Below, in pieces: positions 31,855 to 44,247 of a stretch of 64,000 nt of DNA; within the stretch, counting starts at the first letter, position 1; each line of letters begins with the position of its first letter. The notes beneath the pieces are model-generated. The model did not search any database, was not told the origin of the DNA, and was given only the letters and a program-made list of their open reading frames with translations. The position numbers were made by a program, and so were the translations under genes. Source of the DNA: Tridacna crocea (taxonomy: Eukaryota; Mollusca; Bivalvia; Cardiida; Cardiidae); contig OX031071.1 in assembly GCA_943736015.1 (NCBI GenBank), forward strand, positions 36,674,619 to 36,738,618, given 5' to 3'.

Positions 31855-32129
31855 TGGTTGGTTGGTTGTAGTGGGGTTTACCGGTAATGCCACTTTAACA
31901 GATAGAGTCATATCCTGGGGTCGGTGACGCAAATGTGTTTCCTTGCTTTTTTACACTGGCACTAACACAACTTTCTTTCCAAAGCCACCGACTACTTTTC
32001 TCACATGCTTCAGCAGAGGTGAGAGGCGAAAATACGCCTGAAAGAAAGGTCACCTCAACCGGATATCGAACTTACAACCACCAAGTCATGAGTCCGTCAC
32101 GCTCACCATTGAGGCACCCGGGCTGGCCT
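31855..32129 (-). mobile_element. tRNA-derived SINE with 12-bp TSD
   Basis: On the minus strand the tRNA-like head reads GGTGCCTCAATGGTGAGC and AAGTTCGATATCCGG (A and B boxes). GACGACAATTTT lies on both sides (31843-31854, 32130-32141), the target duplication expected from LINE-driven insertion. Same family as 59111-59367. Confidence 0.85.
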
Positions 32130-32203
32130 GACGACAATTTTACAACAATAAAAACAAGTATTTGTATTGTTATTGTTTATTGACGGCAATTTTACAATAC
32201 AAA

Positions 32204-35200
32204 CAAGAGGGCCATGGTGGCCCCTGGATAGCTCACCTGAGTCAATAAGCAACATTTCACTCCACGTGCATAATTCAATCGTCTGATCAACTAAGCTTAA
32301 AATGTGGCATCAAAAGGGTACTTTATCACCATAGGTGTTCCAATTTAGAACTCATGAAAAATTTATCAAGAAAAACATTCTGGACAATTTTCAAGTTAAT
32401 TGAGCAATAAATGTGTCATTTAAAGTACCCAATAGGTATTTCTTTAATTTGACCTGGTGACCTACAGTATGACCCCACGTTAAAAGTGGCCTTTACCACA
32501 CAATCGCGACGTTTAACGATCCAGAGAAAGAAGCCTTTTGAAAACATTGCGGGAAAGGAGAAAATGCTGGTTACCAAATTAATATTTTTCAGCCAGTTAT
32601 TTTGTTGTCTGCAAATGCTTACAATTTGGACCAGTCTATAACTTTGTCGTTTGGTAAAGGTATTTCTTTAATTTGACCACGTGATCTAAAATATGGCCCA
32701 AGGTCACCCATTTTTTTAACTAATTTCATATTTCATTAAGACAAATATTTCACTTAATTCTTAAATCAAATGAACAATAAATATGGCCCCAAGAGTACAC
32801 AGAGATATTTCTTTAAATTGACCTGCTAACTGTTTAATACTTCAGTTAACCCAAATTCAAACTCTTGTGAAATTTTATCAAGACCAATACTCTTACCAAT
32901 TTTCAATATTAATTGAGCAAACAATGTGGCCTCTAGAGTGCCCACAAGATATTTCTTTCATTTTACATAGTAACCTAGTTTATTACCCTAGTTGAGCCAA
33001 ATCCAAACTCATATCAGATTTCATCCAGACAAACATTCTGAACAAATATATGGTCATTTGAGCGAAAAATGTGGCATCTAAAGTGCCCGCAAGGTATTTA
33101 TTTAATTTGACTTTGTGACCTAGTTTATGACCGCAAGTGACCCAATTTTACATTTATTTTATAAAGACAAACATCCTGACCAATTTTCAAGTCAGTTGGG
33201 TGAGAAATGTGGCCACTAAAGTGCGAAAGGTATTTCTTTCATTTGACCTAGTGACCTATATTATGAACTCAGGAGACCAAATTTTGAACTCATGTTAGAT
33301 TACATCAAGACAAATATCTTAAGTCAAAAGAACATATTGTGGCCTCTAGAGTGCTCTAGATTTAAATTTCTTCAATTTGTCCTAGTGGCCCAGCTTATGG
33401 TCCCAGTTGACACAAATTCGGAATCCGGTGAGAGTCTATCAAGACAAATATTGAGACCAATTTTCAAGTTAATTGAGCAAAACATATGGCCCCTAGAGTG
33501 CCCAAAAGGTATTTCTTTTAACTAACCTGGTGACCTAGCTTCAGACCCAATTTTGAACTCACTAAACATGTGCTGATGTGGCCAATCAAATTTAGAAACT
33601 TCACAACATACCAATTATCAAAGCTATGCTTTCCAGCTTCAGAAAAAAAAAATAAAAGTTTTCCTCCTTTGTTTCTTTGATTGAATTTGTGACCCCCCCC
33701 CCCCGAGGCGGGGCCAGTTGTGGCTCAAGGTGCATCAAATGAACAAATGTGGTAGAGGTCCACCAGGAGATGCAACATACAAACTATCAAAGGTCTACGC
33801 CTTCTAGTTTCAGAAAAAAAAATTTAAAGTTTTCCTTTTTTGTTCCCATATTCAAATTGTGATCCCCGGGGCGGGGCCAGTTTAGATCCCAAGGCATCAT
33901 ATGAACAAACTAGGTAGAGGTCCACTGGGAGACATTACATACCAAATAGCACAGCTCTATGCCTTCTTGTTTCAGAGAAGAATTTTAAAGTTTTCCTTTT
34001 AAGTTCCTATGTTTCGAACTTGTGACCTCTGGTGCGGGGCCAGTATTGACCCCAGGAGCATCATATGAATACTACATACCAAATATCAAAGCTCTATGCC
34101 TTCTTGTTCCAGAGAAGAATTTTAAAGTTTTCCTTTTAAATTCCTATGTTTCGAACTTTTGACCTCTGATGCAGGGCCACTTTTGAACCCGGGAGCATCA
34201 TATAAACAAACTTGGTAAGGTCCACTAGGTGATGCAACATATAAAATACAAAGCTCTGTGCCTTTTAGTTTCAGAGAAGAAAAAATTCAAAGATTTCCTT
34301 CTTTGTTTCTATGTTTTGAACGTGTGACCCCTGGGGCAGGGCCAGTTTTGACCCCTGGGGCATCATATGAACAAACTTGGTAGAGGTCCACTAGGAGACA
34401 CTACATACCAAATATCAAAGCTCTATGCCTTCTTGTTTCAGGGAAGAATTTTAAAGTTTTCTTTTTAAGTTCCTGTGTTTCGAACTTGTGACCTCCGGGG
34501 CGGGGCCAGTTTTCACCCCAGGGGCATCATATGAGCAATCTCTGTATAGGTCCACTAGGAGATGCTTCATACCAAATTTTAAGGCTCTACGCGATCTAGT
34601 TTCAGAGAAGAAGAATTTCAAAGTTCTCCTTCTAAGTTCCTGTGTTTGAACTTGTGACCGCCCCAGAGTGGGGTGAGTTTTGACCCCAGGGGCATCTTAT
34701 CAATAAATTTGGGAAAAGTCAAGTAGGAGATCCTACATACTAAATGTCAAAGCTCTACACCATCTAGTTTCACAGAAGAAGAATTTTAAAAGTGTTCCTT
34801 TCTTGTTCCCATATTCAAATTTATGACTCCTGGGGTGGGGCCAGTTTAGACCCCAGGGGCATTGTATGAACGAACTTGGTAGAGGTATACTAGGAGATGC
34901 TAAATACCAAGTATGAAAAAATATAGGAGTAGTACTCGTTTTAGTTTCAGACAAGAAGATTTTGAGGTTTTTCTTTTTTGTTCCAATATTTAGAAATTAT
35001 GACCCCCGGGGCTGGACCAGTTCTGACCCCAGGGACATCATATAAACACATTTTGTAGAGGTCTACTAGGAGGTGCTACATACCAAATATGTTCCTATGT
35101 TCAAACTTGTGTCTCCCGGGACGGGGCCAGTTTGGATCCCAGGGGCATCGAATGAACAAACTTAGTAGAGGTCCTTTAGTAGATGCTACATACAAAATAT

Positions 35201-35640
35201 CAAAGCTCTAAGCCTTCCAGTTTCAGAGTATTTTTTTTTAGGTTTTCCATCTTTGTTCCTATGTTTCGAACTTGTGACTCCAGGGGCGGGGCCAGTTTTG
35301 ACCTCAGGGGCATCATATAAACAGTTTTGGTAGAGGTCCACTAGGATGCTTCATTCTAAATATCAAAGCTCTTCGCCTTCTAGCATTAGAAAATAAGATT
35401 TTTAAATATTTTGTTTTTTTTTTCCTTTTGGTTGCCATAGCAACCGGAGTTACGGGTTGAATTAAATCTATTGAACAACTTTAGAAGAGTTTCACCCATA
35501 GAACATCCGTGCCAAGTGTCATCAAGACTGGTCCAGCAGCTAAGGTGGAGAAGACGTTTAAAGAAATTGTGGGCGGTGTACAACGGACATTGGGCGATCT
35601 AAAAAGCTCACCTTGAGCAATTCGTGGTCAGGTAATGCAA
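32204..35640 (+). repeat. 3.4-kb modular tandem-repeat element
   Basis: Head AACAAGAGGGCCATGGTGG and tail AAAGCTCACCTTGAGC..GGTCAGGTAATGC. The first part (to about 33590) has about seven units built around ATTTCTTTAATTTGACCTRG and CAAGACAAAYATTCTGACC. The second part (33590-35400) has about ten units of roughly 190 bp with CAGTTTTGACCCCAGGGGCA and TCCACTAGGAGATGC. It ends in the TTGCCATAGCAACCGGAG segment found in sister elements. No protein is encoded. Confidence 0.8.
32488..32661. mobile_element. TTAA MITE, deleted core, nested in the modular element
   Basis: CTTTACCACACAATCGCGAC to TTTGTCGTTTGGTAAAGG. The right half of the hairpin is missing. Confidence 0.8.
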
Positions 35641-35714
35641 AACGATAATGCAAGTGTAATTAGATCAATATCTTACATGGATACTACATAATTGTATCGA
35701 TTTGTTTTGTTAAA

Positions 35715-35945
35715 TTAACTCTTTACTAAAAGACAAAATCTTAGCCTTGCTCACACTGAAAACATTTGCAGATGACAAATTAAAAGTTACATGTAGCCTG
35801 AATTTTGGAAATTCGTAAGGTAGAAAACATTAAGGAAAAAAGAGAAAATGCTGGTAACCAGCATTTTACTCCTTTTTGACGCACTTATCTTTTTTGCAAT
35901 TAACTCCAAAGTTGTCATTAAGACTTTTTTTTTAAAGTTTAATTT
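35715..35945. mobile_element. TTAA MITE, right end decayed
   Basis: TTAACTCTTTACTAAAAGAC at the left and the GAAAATGCTGGTAACCAGC core. The right end is only faintly recognisable. Confidence 0.78.
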
Positions 35946-35991
35946 CATAGATAGACATTTTTATTGAAAGAAATATATATTAGTAAAATAA

Positions 35992-37140
35992 CAAGAGGGC
36001 CACGATGGCCCTGTATCACTCCACTGGCTAATAAGTAATAACAAACAAAACATTACAATTTTTGACCAATTTGTTTCAAATTTGAAGACATACTGAAATT
36101 TTTCTATAAAATTTGAGAGAGTTATGACCCCCAGGCAAGCTATTTTTTACCATAAAACTATAGTTACTTGAATCCTGTCGGAGGTCCTCAGGATAAAGGT
36201 CCATATCAAATAATACAGGTCTAGAATGTCTAGTTATAAACAAGATCTTCAAAGGTTTCTCAATAAAAGGCCCTGCTGGCGGGACAAACTTGACCCCAAT
36301 ACTTTCATTTAGGCCCTCTTGGTAGAGGCCCACTAGCTAAAGCTACATGCAAAATTTGGTGGTCCTAGGACTTATGGATAGATACAAGGAGCTCTTTAAC
36401 TCTTTACCACACAATCCCGACGTTTAACGACCCTGAGAAAGAAGCCTTTTGAAAACATTGTGGAAAAAGGAGAAAATGCTGGTAACCAGCATTTTCTCCT
36501 CTTTCCACAATGTTTTCTACCCTTTCCAAAAGAAATTTCAATTTTTGAGCCAGACTTATTTTGCCGTCTGCAAATGCTTTCAATTTTGACATGTCTACAA
36601 ATTTGTCGTGTGGTAAAGAGTTAAAGTTTTCTCAATATAAGCCCATGTTAAACTTGTGACCCCCTGGGGTGGGGCCAAATTTGACCTCACCTGCTAGATA
36701 AAGCTACATGCCAGATTTGGTAGCTCTAGGCCTTATTGCTACGTAATAGAAGATTTTTAAAGTTTTTCCAATATAAGCCCATCTAAAACTTGTGACCCCC
36801 GGGGCCAGGCACAATTTGAGTTCAGAGCTATTACTTTGGGCATTCTTGGTAGATACCGACCTGATAAAAGATACATGCCATTTGGTGGCTCTAAGCCCTA
36901 TGGCTAGGTACCATAGGGATTTTTACCTATATAAGCCCATATAAAACTTGTGACTCCCAGGGTGATGCCAATTTTGACCCCAGGCCTATCATTTGAAGGA
37001 ACTTGGTAGAGGTCCACTAGATAAAGCTGCATGCTAAATTTGGTAGCCTTAGTACTTATCATTTCTGGCAAGAAGATTTTCAAAGATTCTCAATATTTTT
37101 CAGTTTTGTCGCCATGGCAACAAGAGTTTTTAAATTGTTT
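35992..37140 (+). repeat. Modular tandem-repeat element, related to 40490-41573
   Basis: Head AACAAGAGGGCCACGATGGCCCTGTATC and inner units with AACTTGTGACCCCCNGGG and GATAAAGCTACATGCCA (about 120-165 bp). It reaches GTCGCCATGGCAACAAGAG and is then lost. A MITE is nested at 36396-36624. Confidence 0.75.
36396..36624. mobile_element. TTAA palindromic MITE, near-consensus
   Basis: TTAA at both ends, CTCTTTACCACACAATCCC against TGTGGTAAAGAG, and a nearly perfect central hairpin. One of the best-preserved copies. Confidence 0.92.
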
Positions 37141-37171
37141 TTCCTTGACAGACACTATCACTATCATTACT

Positions 37172-37399
37172 TTTATCCCATTACCACACAAATGTTACTT
37201 TAACGACCCTTAAAAAGAAGCATCTAGAAAAATTTGTGAGAAAAGGACAAAATGCTGGTAACCAGCATTTTCTCCTTTTTCCACAATGTTTTCTACCCTT
37301 CACAAAACAAATTTCAAAGTTACAAAACTTTCATTTTGTCATCTGCAAATACTTTCAATTTGAACAAGCCTAAAACTTTGTTGTTTGATAATGAGTTAA
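37172..37399. mobile_element. TTAA palindromic MITE
   Basis: Left end TTATCCCATTACCACAC and right end GATAATGAGTTAA, with the GGTAACCAGC core. The left TTAA has become TTTA/TTAT. Confidence 0.85.
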
Positions 37400-37542
37400 G
37401 TCATATCTTCTCTTTCTAGTAACTGTAACTATACAAATTAAAGTCTTCTCTTATTTCTCTCTTGTGCTAAACGAAAAAACAAAAATACATAAATGGGTGT
37501 GGCTATTATTTATAAATAACACAGGTATATACACATGATTTG

Positions 37543-37776
37543 TTAACCATTTTTCCCACATGACAAAACTTTAGACCCATACAAGTTGAAAACATTTGCA
37601 GATGAAAATTTCTGTGGCTAAAATGAAGGACATTTTCTTTGCTTGAGAAGGAAAGATTGTGGACAAAAGGAGAAAATACTGTTATCAGCATGTTCTCTTC
37701 TTCTCACAATGTTCTTCTTCTCACAATGTTCTCGAAAGATGTGTTGAAACTCGGAATTGTGTGGAACAGAGGTTAA
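37543..37776. mobile_element. TTAA palindromic MITE
   Basis: TTAACCATTTTTCCCACATG at the left and GTGTGGAACAGAGGTTAA at the right. The core is decayed, with a small CTTCTTCTCACAATGTTC duplication. Its right TTAA is shared with the start of the next element. Confidence 0.82.
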
Positions 37777-38320
37777 AGGTGGGTACTTAGAATTTTCACA
37801 TCACACCAAATCAAAAAATATATATATCACTAAAATTTATATGACAAAACAATACAAATCATCAATAATTAAGAATCATAAAATTACCAAAAAAATTGTT
37901 TTTGATGGTATTCCCTTAAAAGGCTACATAGCCTCTTTAGCTATTTTTAGATTTCGCGCCAAAAAAAGAAAAATGCATTGTGGGAATGTTAAGTGACTAG
38001 CACGTGACTAATGACGCTTAAATTCCATTACATAACAAACATGTAATCATTTTTCATAATATCTTCTTCGGATGCTATGTTTGAAGCTTCATCTGTGTAT
38101 TTGTAGTATGTAAATAAGCGAGTTGTCCATGTAAAAACAGAACGTGTTTCCCGTCGATGTTGACCTTGGTCGTAGTAAATCTCTAATTCACTCGTGTTGT
38201 CGGATGTTTTTCGACTACTGGGGTAATATGAATGACGATAATAAGGCTTTGGGAGCTTAAACATGATATTTTTATATTTTTGTAAACTTTTCGTCCCTAA
38301 TTCTGAAGGGCCACCTTTAA
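37773..38320. mobile_element. AAAGGTGG..CCACCTTT repeat, copy 2
   Basis: The most complete copy: TTAAAGGTGGGTAC at the left and GGGCCACCTTTAA at the right, giving about 10-bp inverted ends beside TTAA. It abuts a TTAA MITE without a gap. Confidence 0.8.
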
Positions 38321-38680
38321 GCCCTTTTTTTCTTTTACAATCCTTATCTAACTCATCTGAAACATTTTTTCAATCTTTTTTTTTAAATTTAGATTAAATC
38401 AACAAATAAATAAAGTCCAACACAAAGATGTATCAGTAACTATTGTCCTGGAAAACATTTAAGGAAAAGTAAGCATCACTCATTATGAGCAACCGCTCCA
38501 TTACCGACGACACATTCTTCTCTGCGATTTAATATGACTATCATTTCTGTACATCTTTTCCGTCAGTGCTTTTAAAAATCAACAGATTAAATTCTAATAC
38601 AGCAGCACAATACACAGAAACTTTTCAAAAATAGTCTACAACTTTTACAAATTTAACAAGTTTACAAATTTAAAATAAAC
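38321..38680. other. No gene seen
   Basis: AT-rich sequence without recognised structure. Confidence 0.45.
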
Positions 38681-39990
38681 TAGAGCTATCCTTCAACGTG
38701 ATCATACCCCCACCAGCTCCTTGCCACCAAACAGGTCTTTGTCACAGAATGCAGAATGGTTGAGTACAAAAGTAAGAGTTGAACAAGAGCGGCAAATTGT
38801 TGCATGATACGCCCGTCTTACCCCATGCACCGGACAAAATTCAAGTATGAAACACGACAAAGGGCAACAACTCAAAAATAATCCAGCAAGAGTTATGATT
38901 CCTGTGCTCTGCACTCCCCCTAGATGAGATCTATCCATCCATGAAATTTCATAACCCTAGCTAGTATAGTTCTGGAGATACGCTCCGGACAAAATTCAAG
39001 TATGAAAAAAACAAACAAGGGCAATAACTCAAAAATTAGGGAAACAGAAGTTATGATTCCTATGCACTGCACTCCCCCTTGATGAGATCTATCCACCCAT
39101 GAAATTTCATAACCCTAGCTAGTATAGTTTTGGAGATATTCACCGGACAAAATTCAAGTATTAAAAACGACAAAGGGCAATAACTCAAAAGTTAAGCGAG
39201 CAAGAGTTATGATTCCTGTGCACTGCACTCCCCCTTGGTGAGATCTATCCACCCATGAAATTTCATAACCCTAGCTAGTATAGTTTTGGAGATACGCTCC
39301 GGACAAAATTCAAGTATGAAAAACGACAAAGGGCAATAACTCAAAAATTAAGCGAGCAAGAGTTATAATTCCTGTGCACTGCACTCCCCCTTGGTGAGAT
39401 CTATCCACCCAAGAAATTTCATAACCCTAGCTAGTATAGTTATGGAGATATGCTCCGGACAAAATTCAAGTATAAAAAACAAGAAAGGGCAATTATTCAG
39501 AAATTAAGCGAGCAAGAGTTATGATTTCTGTCCATTGCACTCCCCCTTGATGACATCTATCCACCCATGAAATTTCATAACCCTAGCTAGTATAGTTTTG
39601 GAGATATGCTCCGGACAAAATTCAAGTATGAAAAAGAGATTTGTCCAGAATCATCAAAGGGCCATAACTCCATGAAACCTAAATAAACCATAACCAAAAT
39701 ACGATATGCACATCTCTGCTTGATACTGAGTCTTTTTGTGTAGTTTGAACCAAATCTGTCCAATAGTTGATGAGAAAAAGAGCGGACAAGAAATTTCATG
39801 AAAGGGCCTAACTCAGTGAAAAATCAATGAACCATAACCAACATTTCATATGCACATCTCTGCTTAATACTGAGTTTACCTGTGAAGTTTGAATAAAATT
39901 CGTCCAGTAGTTTATGAGAAATAGAGCGGACGAAAAGCTACAGACTGACGGACGGACTGACCGACAAGCTGACTCCTATATATCCCCCAA
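38680..39990 (-). repeat. Modular element with 156-bp tandem units
   Basis: CCGGACAAAATTCAAGTATG recurs at about 38830, 38985, 39142, 39299, 39455 and 39611 (spacing 155-157). Each unit has GGGCAATAACTC and GCACTGCACTCCCCCTTG. It ends with a GACGGACGGACTGACCG tract and TTTTGGGGGGTATAAT. No protein is encoded. Confidence 0.85.
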
Positions 39991-40489
39991 ACAGAGTTTT
40001 GGGGGGTATAATTATTGTAACTCTTATCAAGTAGAGACCATTCAAAAAATGTTTGCAGTGGTGAAATCTCTCAAATTCAATATTTTGCGTTTTTAAGTAA
40101 CTAGCAGTGCTAGAGACCAGTTTTGGACACTTTAGCTGACTGTGTAGGTCAAGATCAGACTGCATAGAATATGCATTCTAATGCAGAATAATATGACTCT
40201 GATTTCATGATTTTGACATAATTGATATCAAGGTCTTGTTTCTTGATTGCTTGATAACTGTTTACAAATATGTATCAGATTTTTCCATATATTTGGAAAT
40301 GGTCAAGTGTACTACATAACATAATCACTTTGTAAATATCTGGCATATTTCTAGTCCCGAATCTGCATTCATTTTCATTTCAGAGTTGTATTAACTGATT
40401 TTATTCTGAATGTTTGACGAACATTGTTTATTACCTCATAATCATTAGGTTCAGGTTCAGTGTGTTGAAAAATGGCAATAGTGTTGAAA
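39991..40489. other. No gene seen
   Basis: Contains one arm of the GATCAGACTGCA motif near 40150; otherwise unassigned. Confidence 0.45.
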
Positions 40490-41573
40490 ACAAGAGGACC
40501 GTGATAGCCCTGTATCGCTCCACTGGTTAATAAGTAAAAACACTACTAGCCAAACATTACAATACTTGGTAAATTGGTTTCAAACTGAAAGACATAAAGC
40601 CCCTTTAGAAAGTTATGAACCCAGGGCAACGCTTTCTTTTACCACAAATCTATAATAACTTGAATCCTGGTGGACGTCCACAAGAGAAAACCCTAGCCCA
40701 AACAATACTGTTCTGGAATGTGTGGTTATAAACTTAAAGATTTTTAAATCTTCCTCAATAAAAGACCCTGTAAAACATAAGGGTCCTGATCAGGGCTAAT
40801 TTTGGTAGTCGTAGGCCTTATGGCTAGCAAGGTGAAGATTTATAACGTTTTCACAATGAATGCCATTGTAAAACTTCAGAACCCGGTGTATGAACAAACT
40901 TGACCCCATGGCCATAATCTGAGTCCTCCTGGTAGATGTCCACTAGACAAAGCTACATGCAAAATTTGGAAGCCCTAGGCTTCATGCAAATAAAATTGGA
41001 TTTTTGAAGTGTTTCCTGCACAAACCCATGTAAAACTTGTGACCTCTGGGATTGGGCCAAATTAGACCCAAGGGCTATAAATTGGGCCCCTTTGGTAGAC
41101 ATAAACTACATAAAGCTACATGCCAAGTTGATGGTTAGATACGAGAACCCATATAAAACTTCTGATCCCCCAGGGCGGGGCTAAATTTGACCCCAGGGCT
41201 ATAATTTGGGCAGTCTTTTTTAGATAAAGCTACAAGTCAAATTTGGTAACCCAGCGCCTTATGGCTAGACACCAGAAGGATTTTAAAGTTTTTTCTGTAT
41301 AAGCCCCCAGGGACTGGGTCAGTTTTGATCCCAGGGCCAATAATTGAATTAACTTGGAAGAGGTCTACCAGATAAAGCTACATGCCAAATTTAGTTGCTT
41401 AAAGCCTTATGGTTTCAAACCTGAAGAGCTCCAAAGATTTTCAATATTTTTTCAGCTGTGTTGCCATGACAGCCACAGGTTTTGAAGGAATGACATTCAA
41501 GAAATTCTGAAGACAACTATGCCAGGATCATTCCTATAAAGTTTCATCAAAATTCACACCAGATAATGAGTTA
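40490..41573 (+). repeat. Modular tandem-repeat element, sister of 35992-37140
   Basis: Head AACAAGAGGACCGTGATAGCCCTGTATC, units around GATAAAGCTACATGCCAAAT, then TTGCCATGACAGCCACAGG and a tail that runs into AGATAATGAGTTAAAC. Confidence 0.75.
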
Positions 41574-41732
41574 AACGAGAAATCGATCATAACGAATAAT
41601 ATCTCCTCAAATCCACGCTTCTTATAAACTCCCAGGAAGTGTGGACGTAGCTCTGGCAATTCAAATGCATTAGCTGATCTATGTCCACACTTACTGCAAA
41701 GGTGAGCTGTTGTCGTGGGTGACATGTTAAAA
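41574..41732 (-). other. Possible orphan exon, unknown protein
   Basis: On the minus strand an open frame reads through a Cys/His cluster (HLCSKCGHRSANAFELPE, then LRPHFLGVYKKRGFEEILF) with non-repetitive composition unlike the surrounding repeats. A possible acceptor (CTCACCTTTGCAG) falls at about 41699, inside the frame. I do not recognise the family. It could be an exon of a host gene extending off the repeats, a captured exon, or chance. Confidence 0.3.
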
Positions 41733-42200
41733 GTTGACAAAGTACACAGATTTTTTTAACAAATAAATAATCAAAGACAGTGCATAAATAAAGTGCATTC
41801 TGATCTAGAATAGAGTTAAAAATAAACAAAGATAATAAAAGAAAAAGCACAATTAATGATAATGGTGATTACAATAATAAGGTTTGGTGATGAACAAATT
41901 CAACATATACTATTTACAGCTATTCAAAATTTACATACTACACTGCATACAACAACAAACTTATACAATACACAATTCATGAGATCCGTATAACAGATAC
42001 TGTAGTTAATTTTCCATTGGGTACTGTGATATATTAAGGCTGATCAGGGACTTTCATGCGCTGCACGCTTTTGTTCTGGTTGCGTCAGTCAATGAAGACA
42101 TTCAATTCGTTTGTAAAAGAACAACCTGTAAAACATGTAAAGAAAACCTAACATGACCCATTTTCCAGCTAATCCTAGATATCATCAAGACATTCTGACC
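41733..42200. other. No gene seen
   Basis: AT-rich; nothing recognised. Confidence 0.45.
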
Positions 42201-42204
42201 CTCT

Positions 42205-42379
42205 TTAATTCTTTACCAAAGGATAAAATTTTAGACTAGTCCAAATTAGAAGCAGTTACAGACGACTCAATAATTGCTAAAATGCCAGTGACCAGCATTT
42301 TTTTTTCTTTTTCCACAATGTTTTTATAAGGTTTTTTCTCAGGGTCATTAAAAGTTGGAATTGTGTGGTAAAGGGTTAA
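42205..42379. mobile_element. TTAA MITE with deletion
   Basis: TTAATTCTTTACCAAAGG at the left and TGTGGTAAAGGGTTAA at the right. The left arm of the hairpin is deleted, leaving only the CCAGTGACCAGC turn. Confidence 0.82.
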
Positions 42380-42384
42380 AAGTT

Positions 42385-42690
42385 TTGGACTGAAAATGTG
42401 GCTTCTAGAGCATACACAAGGTTCTTTCAATATTTTGACATAGTGCCCTAGATTTTCACCGAACATAATCCACTTTCAAATTCGTCCAAGATATAATCAA
42501 GACTCACACTCTGACAAAGTTTCATAGGTATAGAAAGAAGATGTGGTCTCTAGAACGTACACAAAGTAAAAGTTGATGACGAAACACGCATGTTGCATGA
42601 CACACGCCGAAAACCCAACACTACACAATCACAAAATACAAAAAACTAAAGGTGCTTGAGTGCCTGTATCGCTCCAAAGTCCTGATTTTT
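42385..42690 (+). repeat. Modular repeat fragment (GTGGCTTCTAGAG type)
   Basis: GGACTGAAAATGTGGCTTCTAGAG, AAGATATAATCAAGACTCAC and an AAGTAAAAGTTGATGACG tail, related to 49080-49610. A head-like TGCCTGTATCGCTCC follows at about 42660. Confidence 0.6.
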
Positions 42691-42713
42691 CTGTAAAGGT
42701 GAAGAGAAGTTTT

Positions 42714-42945
42714 TAACAATTACCATTCATTCCTGCATTTTAGGTCACTATAGAAAAAAAGCTATGAAAGACATTGTAAGAAAAGAAGAAAATAATAGTA
42801 ACCTACATTTTCCTAGTTTTACACAATAATATCTACCCTTTTTGATAGAAGTTTTACTAATTTGAAGATTTATTATGTTCTCTGCAACATCTTTCAATTA
42901 TGACCAGTTATAAAAATTCTGTCTTCTGGTTATAGTTGAAGAGGG
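42714..42945. mobile_element. TTAA MITE, very old
   Basis: ACAATTACCATTCATTCC, AAAGACATTGTAAGAAAAG and TTCTCTGCAACATCTTTCAATTATGACC keep the family order with heavy divergence. Confidence 0.6.
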
Positions 42946-43133
42946 TCTTGTTACAAACCATTTTGGCTGGGGAAACATCAAAAGACAGAAAAAAATATGC
43001 ATTGTGGCAATCGTTTTATTGAAGTTGCAGGATCAGTTTGATTGGATAACAAAATGCCATATCACAACAGTAAAGCCCTGTCCCTCTTTGTACTAGGTCA
43101 CCAGTAGGTCATAAAACCTTTACCAGAACTAAC

Positions 43134-44247
43134 AAGAGCTTCGCAGAGCGGCGCATATACGCCCGAAGGGGCTTGTCAGTAAAATGAGTTGCATTGATGG
43201 ATGGGCCATGAATGAAGAGTAGTTATTCTCCATGATATGTGAAAAATATTAAAGGGCAATAACTAAAAATATAAGGGTGGCAAAGTTACAAATTTTGTGA
43301 ATTGCTCTATCTGTCTTTGAAGGTCCTAGATCATATCTTTTATATTTTAGAAATTATGGCCTAGACGAAAATTCAAAGTTAAAATGGCAATAACTCAGAA
43401 GGAAGGATGGCAGAGTTATGGTTCTTGTGCAATGCACTTCTTCATAATGTGTTCTATTAGTCTTTGAAGTTTCAAGATGATGGATTTTGAAGTTTGGAAG
43501 TTATGGTCTTCACAAAAATTCAAACTGAAAAATTAACTAAGGGCAATAACTCAAAAAAATAAAAGTGGCAGAGTTATGGTTCATGTGCAATGCACTTCTC
43601 CATAATAAGTTCTATCAGTGTATGAAGTTCCAAGTTAATAGCTTTTATAGTTTAGAAGTTATGGCCTGGACAAATATTCAAACTGAAAATTAACAAAGGG
43701 CAGTAACTCAAAAAAAATAATGGTGGCAGAGTTATGGTTCATGTGCACTGAACTTTTCCATAATGTGTTCTATCAGTGTATGTAGTTTCAAGTTGATACC
43801 TTTTACAGTTTGGAAGTTATGGCCTGAACAAAGATTCAAAGTGAAAATTAACAAAGGGCAATAACTCAAAAAATATAAGTGGCAGAGTTATGGTTTATGT
43901 GCACTGCACTTCTCCATTATGTGTTCTATCAGTGAATGCAGTTTCAAGTTGATACCTTTCATAGTATGGAAGTTATAGCCTGAACAAAAATTCAAAGTAA
44001 AAAGTTGGTTATTCCAGAAATCAGGGGCAGATAATTTTAGAATGCAAACAGCGATCCAAATTCTAAGACCAGGTGCACAACTGGGCATCATGGAGATTCA
44101 TTGTGGCAAGTTTCAAATAATTCTGATGGAAAATGTAGGAGGACTTGCACACACAAGAAATTGCTAACGGTCGGACGGACTGACGGACGGACGACGGAAA
44201 CCAAGCCGTGACATAAGCTCTGCTGGCTGAAAGCCAGTAGAGCTAAA
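43134..44247 (+). repeat. Modular element with about 157-bp tandem units
   Basis: Head AACAAGAGCTTCGCAGAGCGG..GCCCGAAGGGGCTTGTCA; five units with GGGCAATAACTC and GTGGCAGAGTTATGGTTC; tail with GACGGACTGACGGACGG and the palindrome CTCTGCTGGCTGAAAGCCAGTAGAG. A minus-strand copy lies at 58561-60590. Confidence 0.85.
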
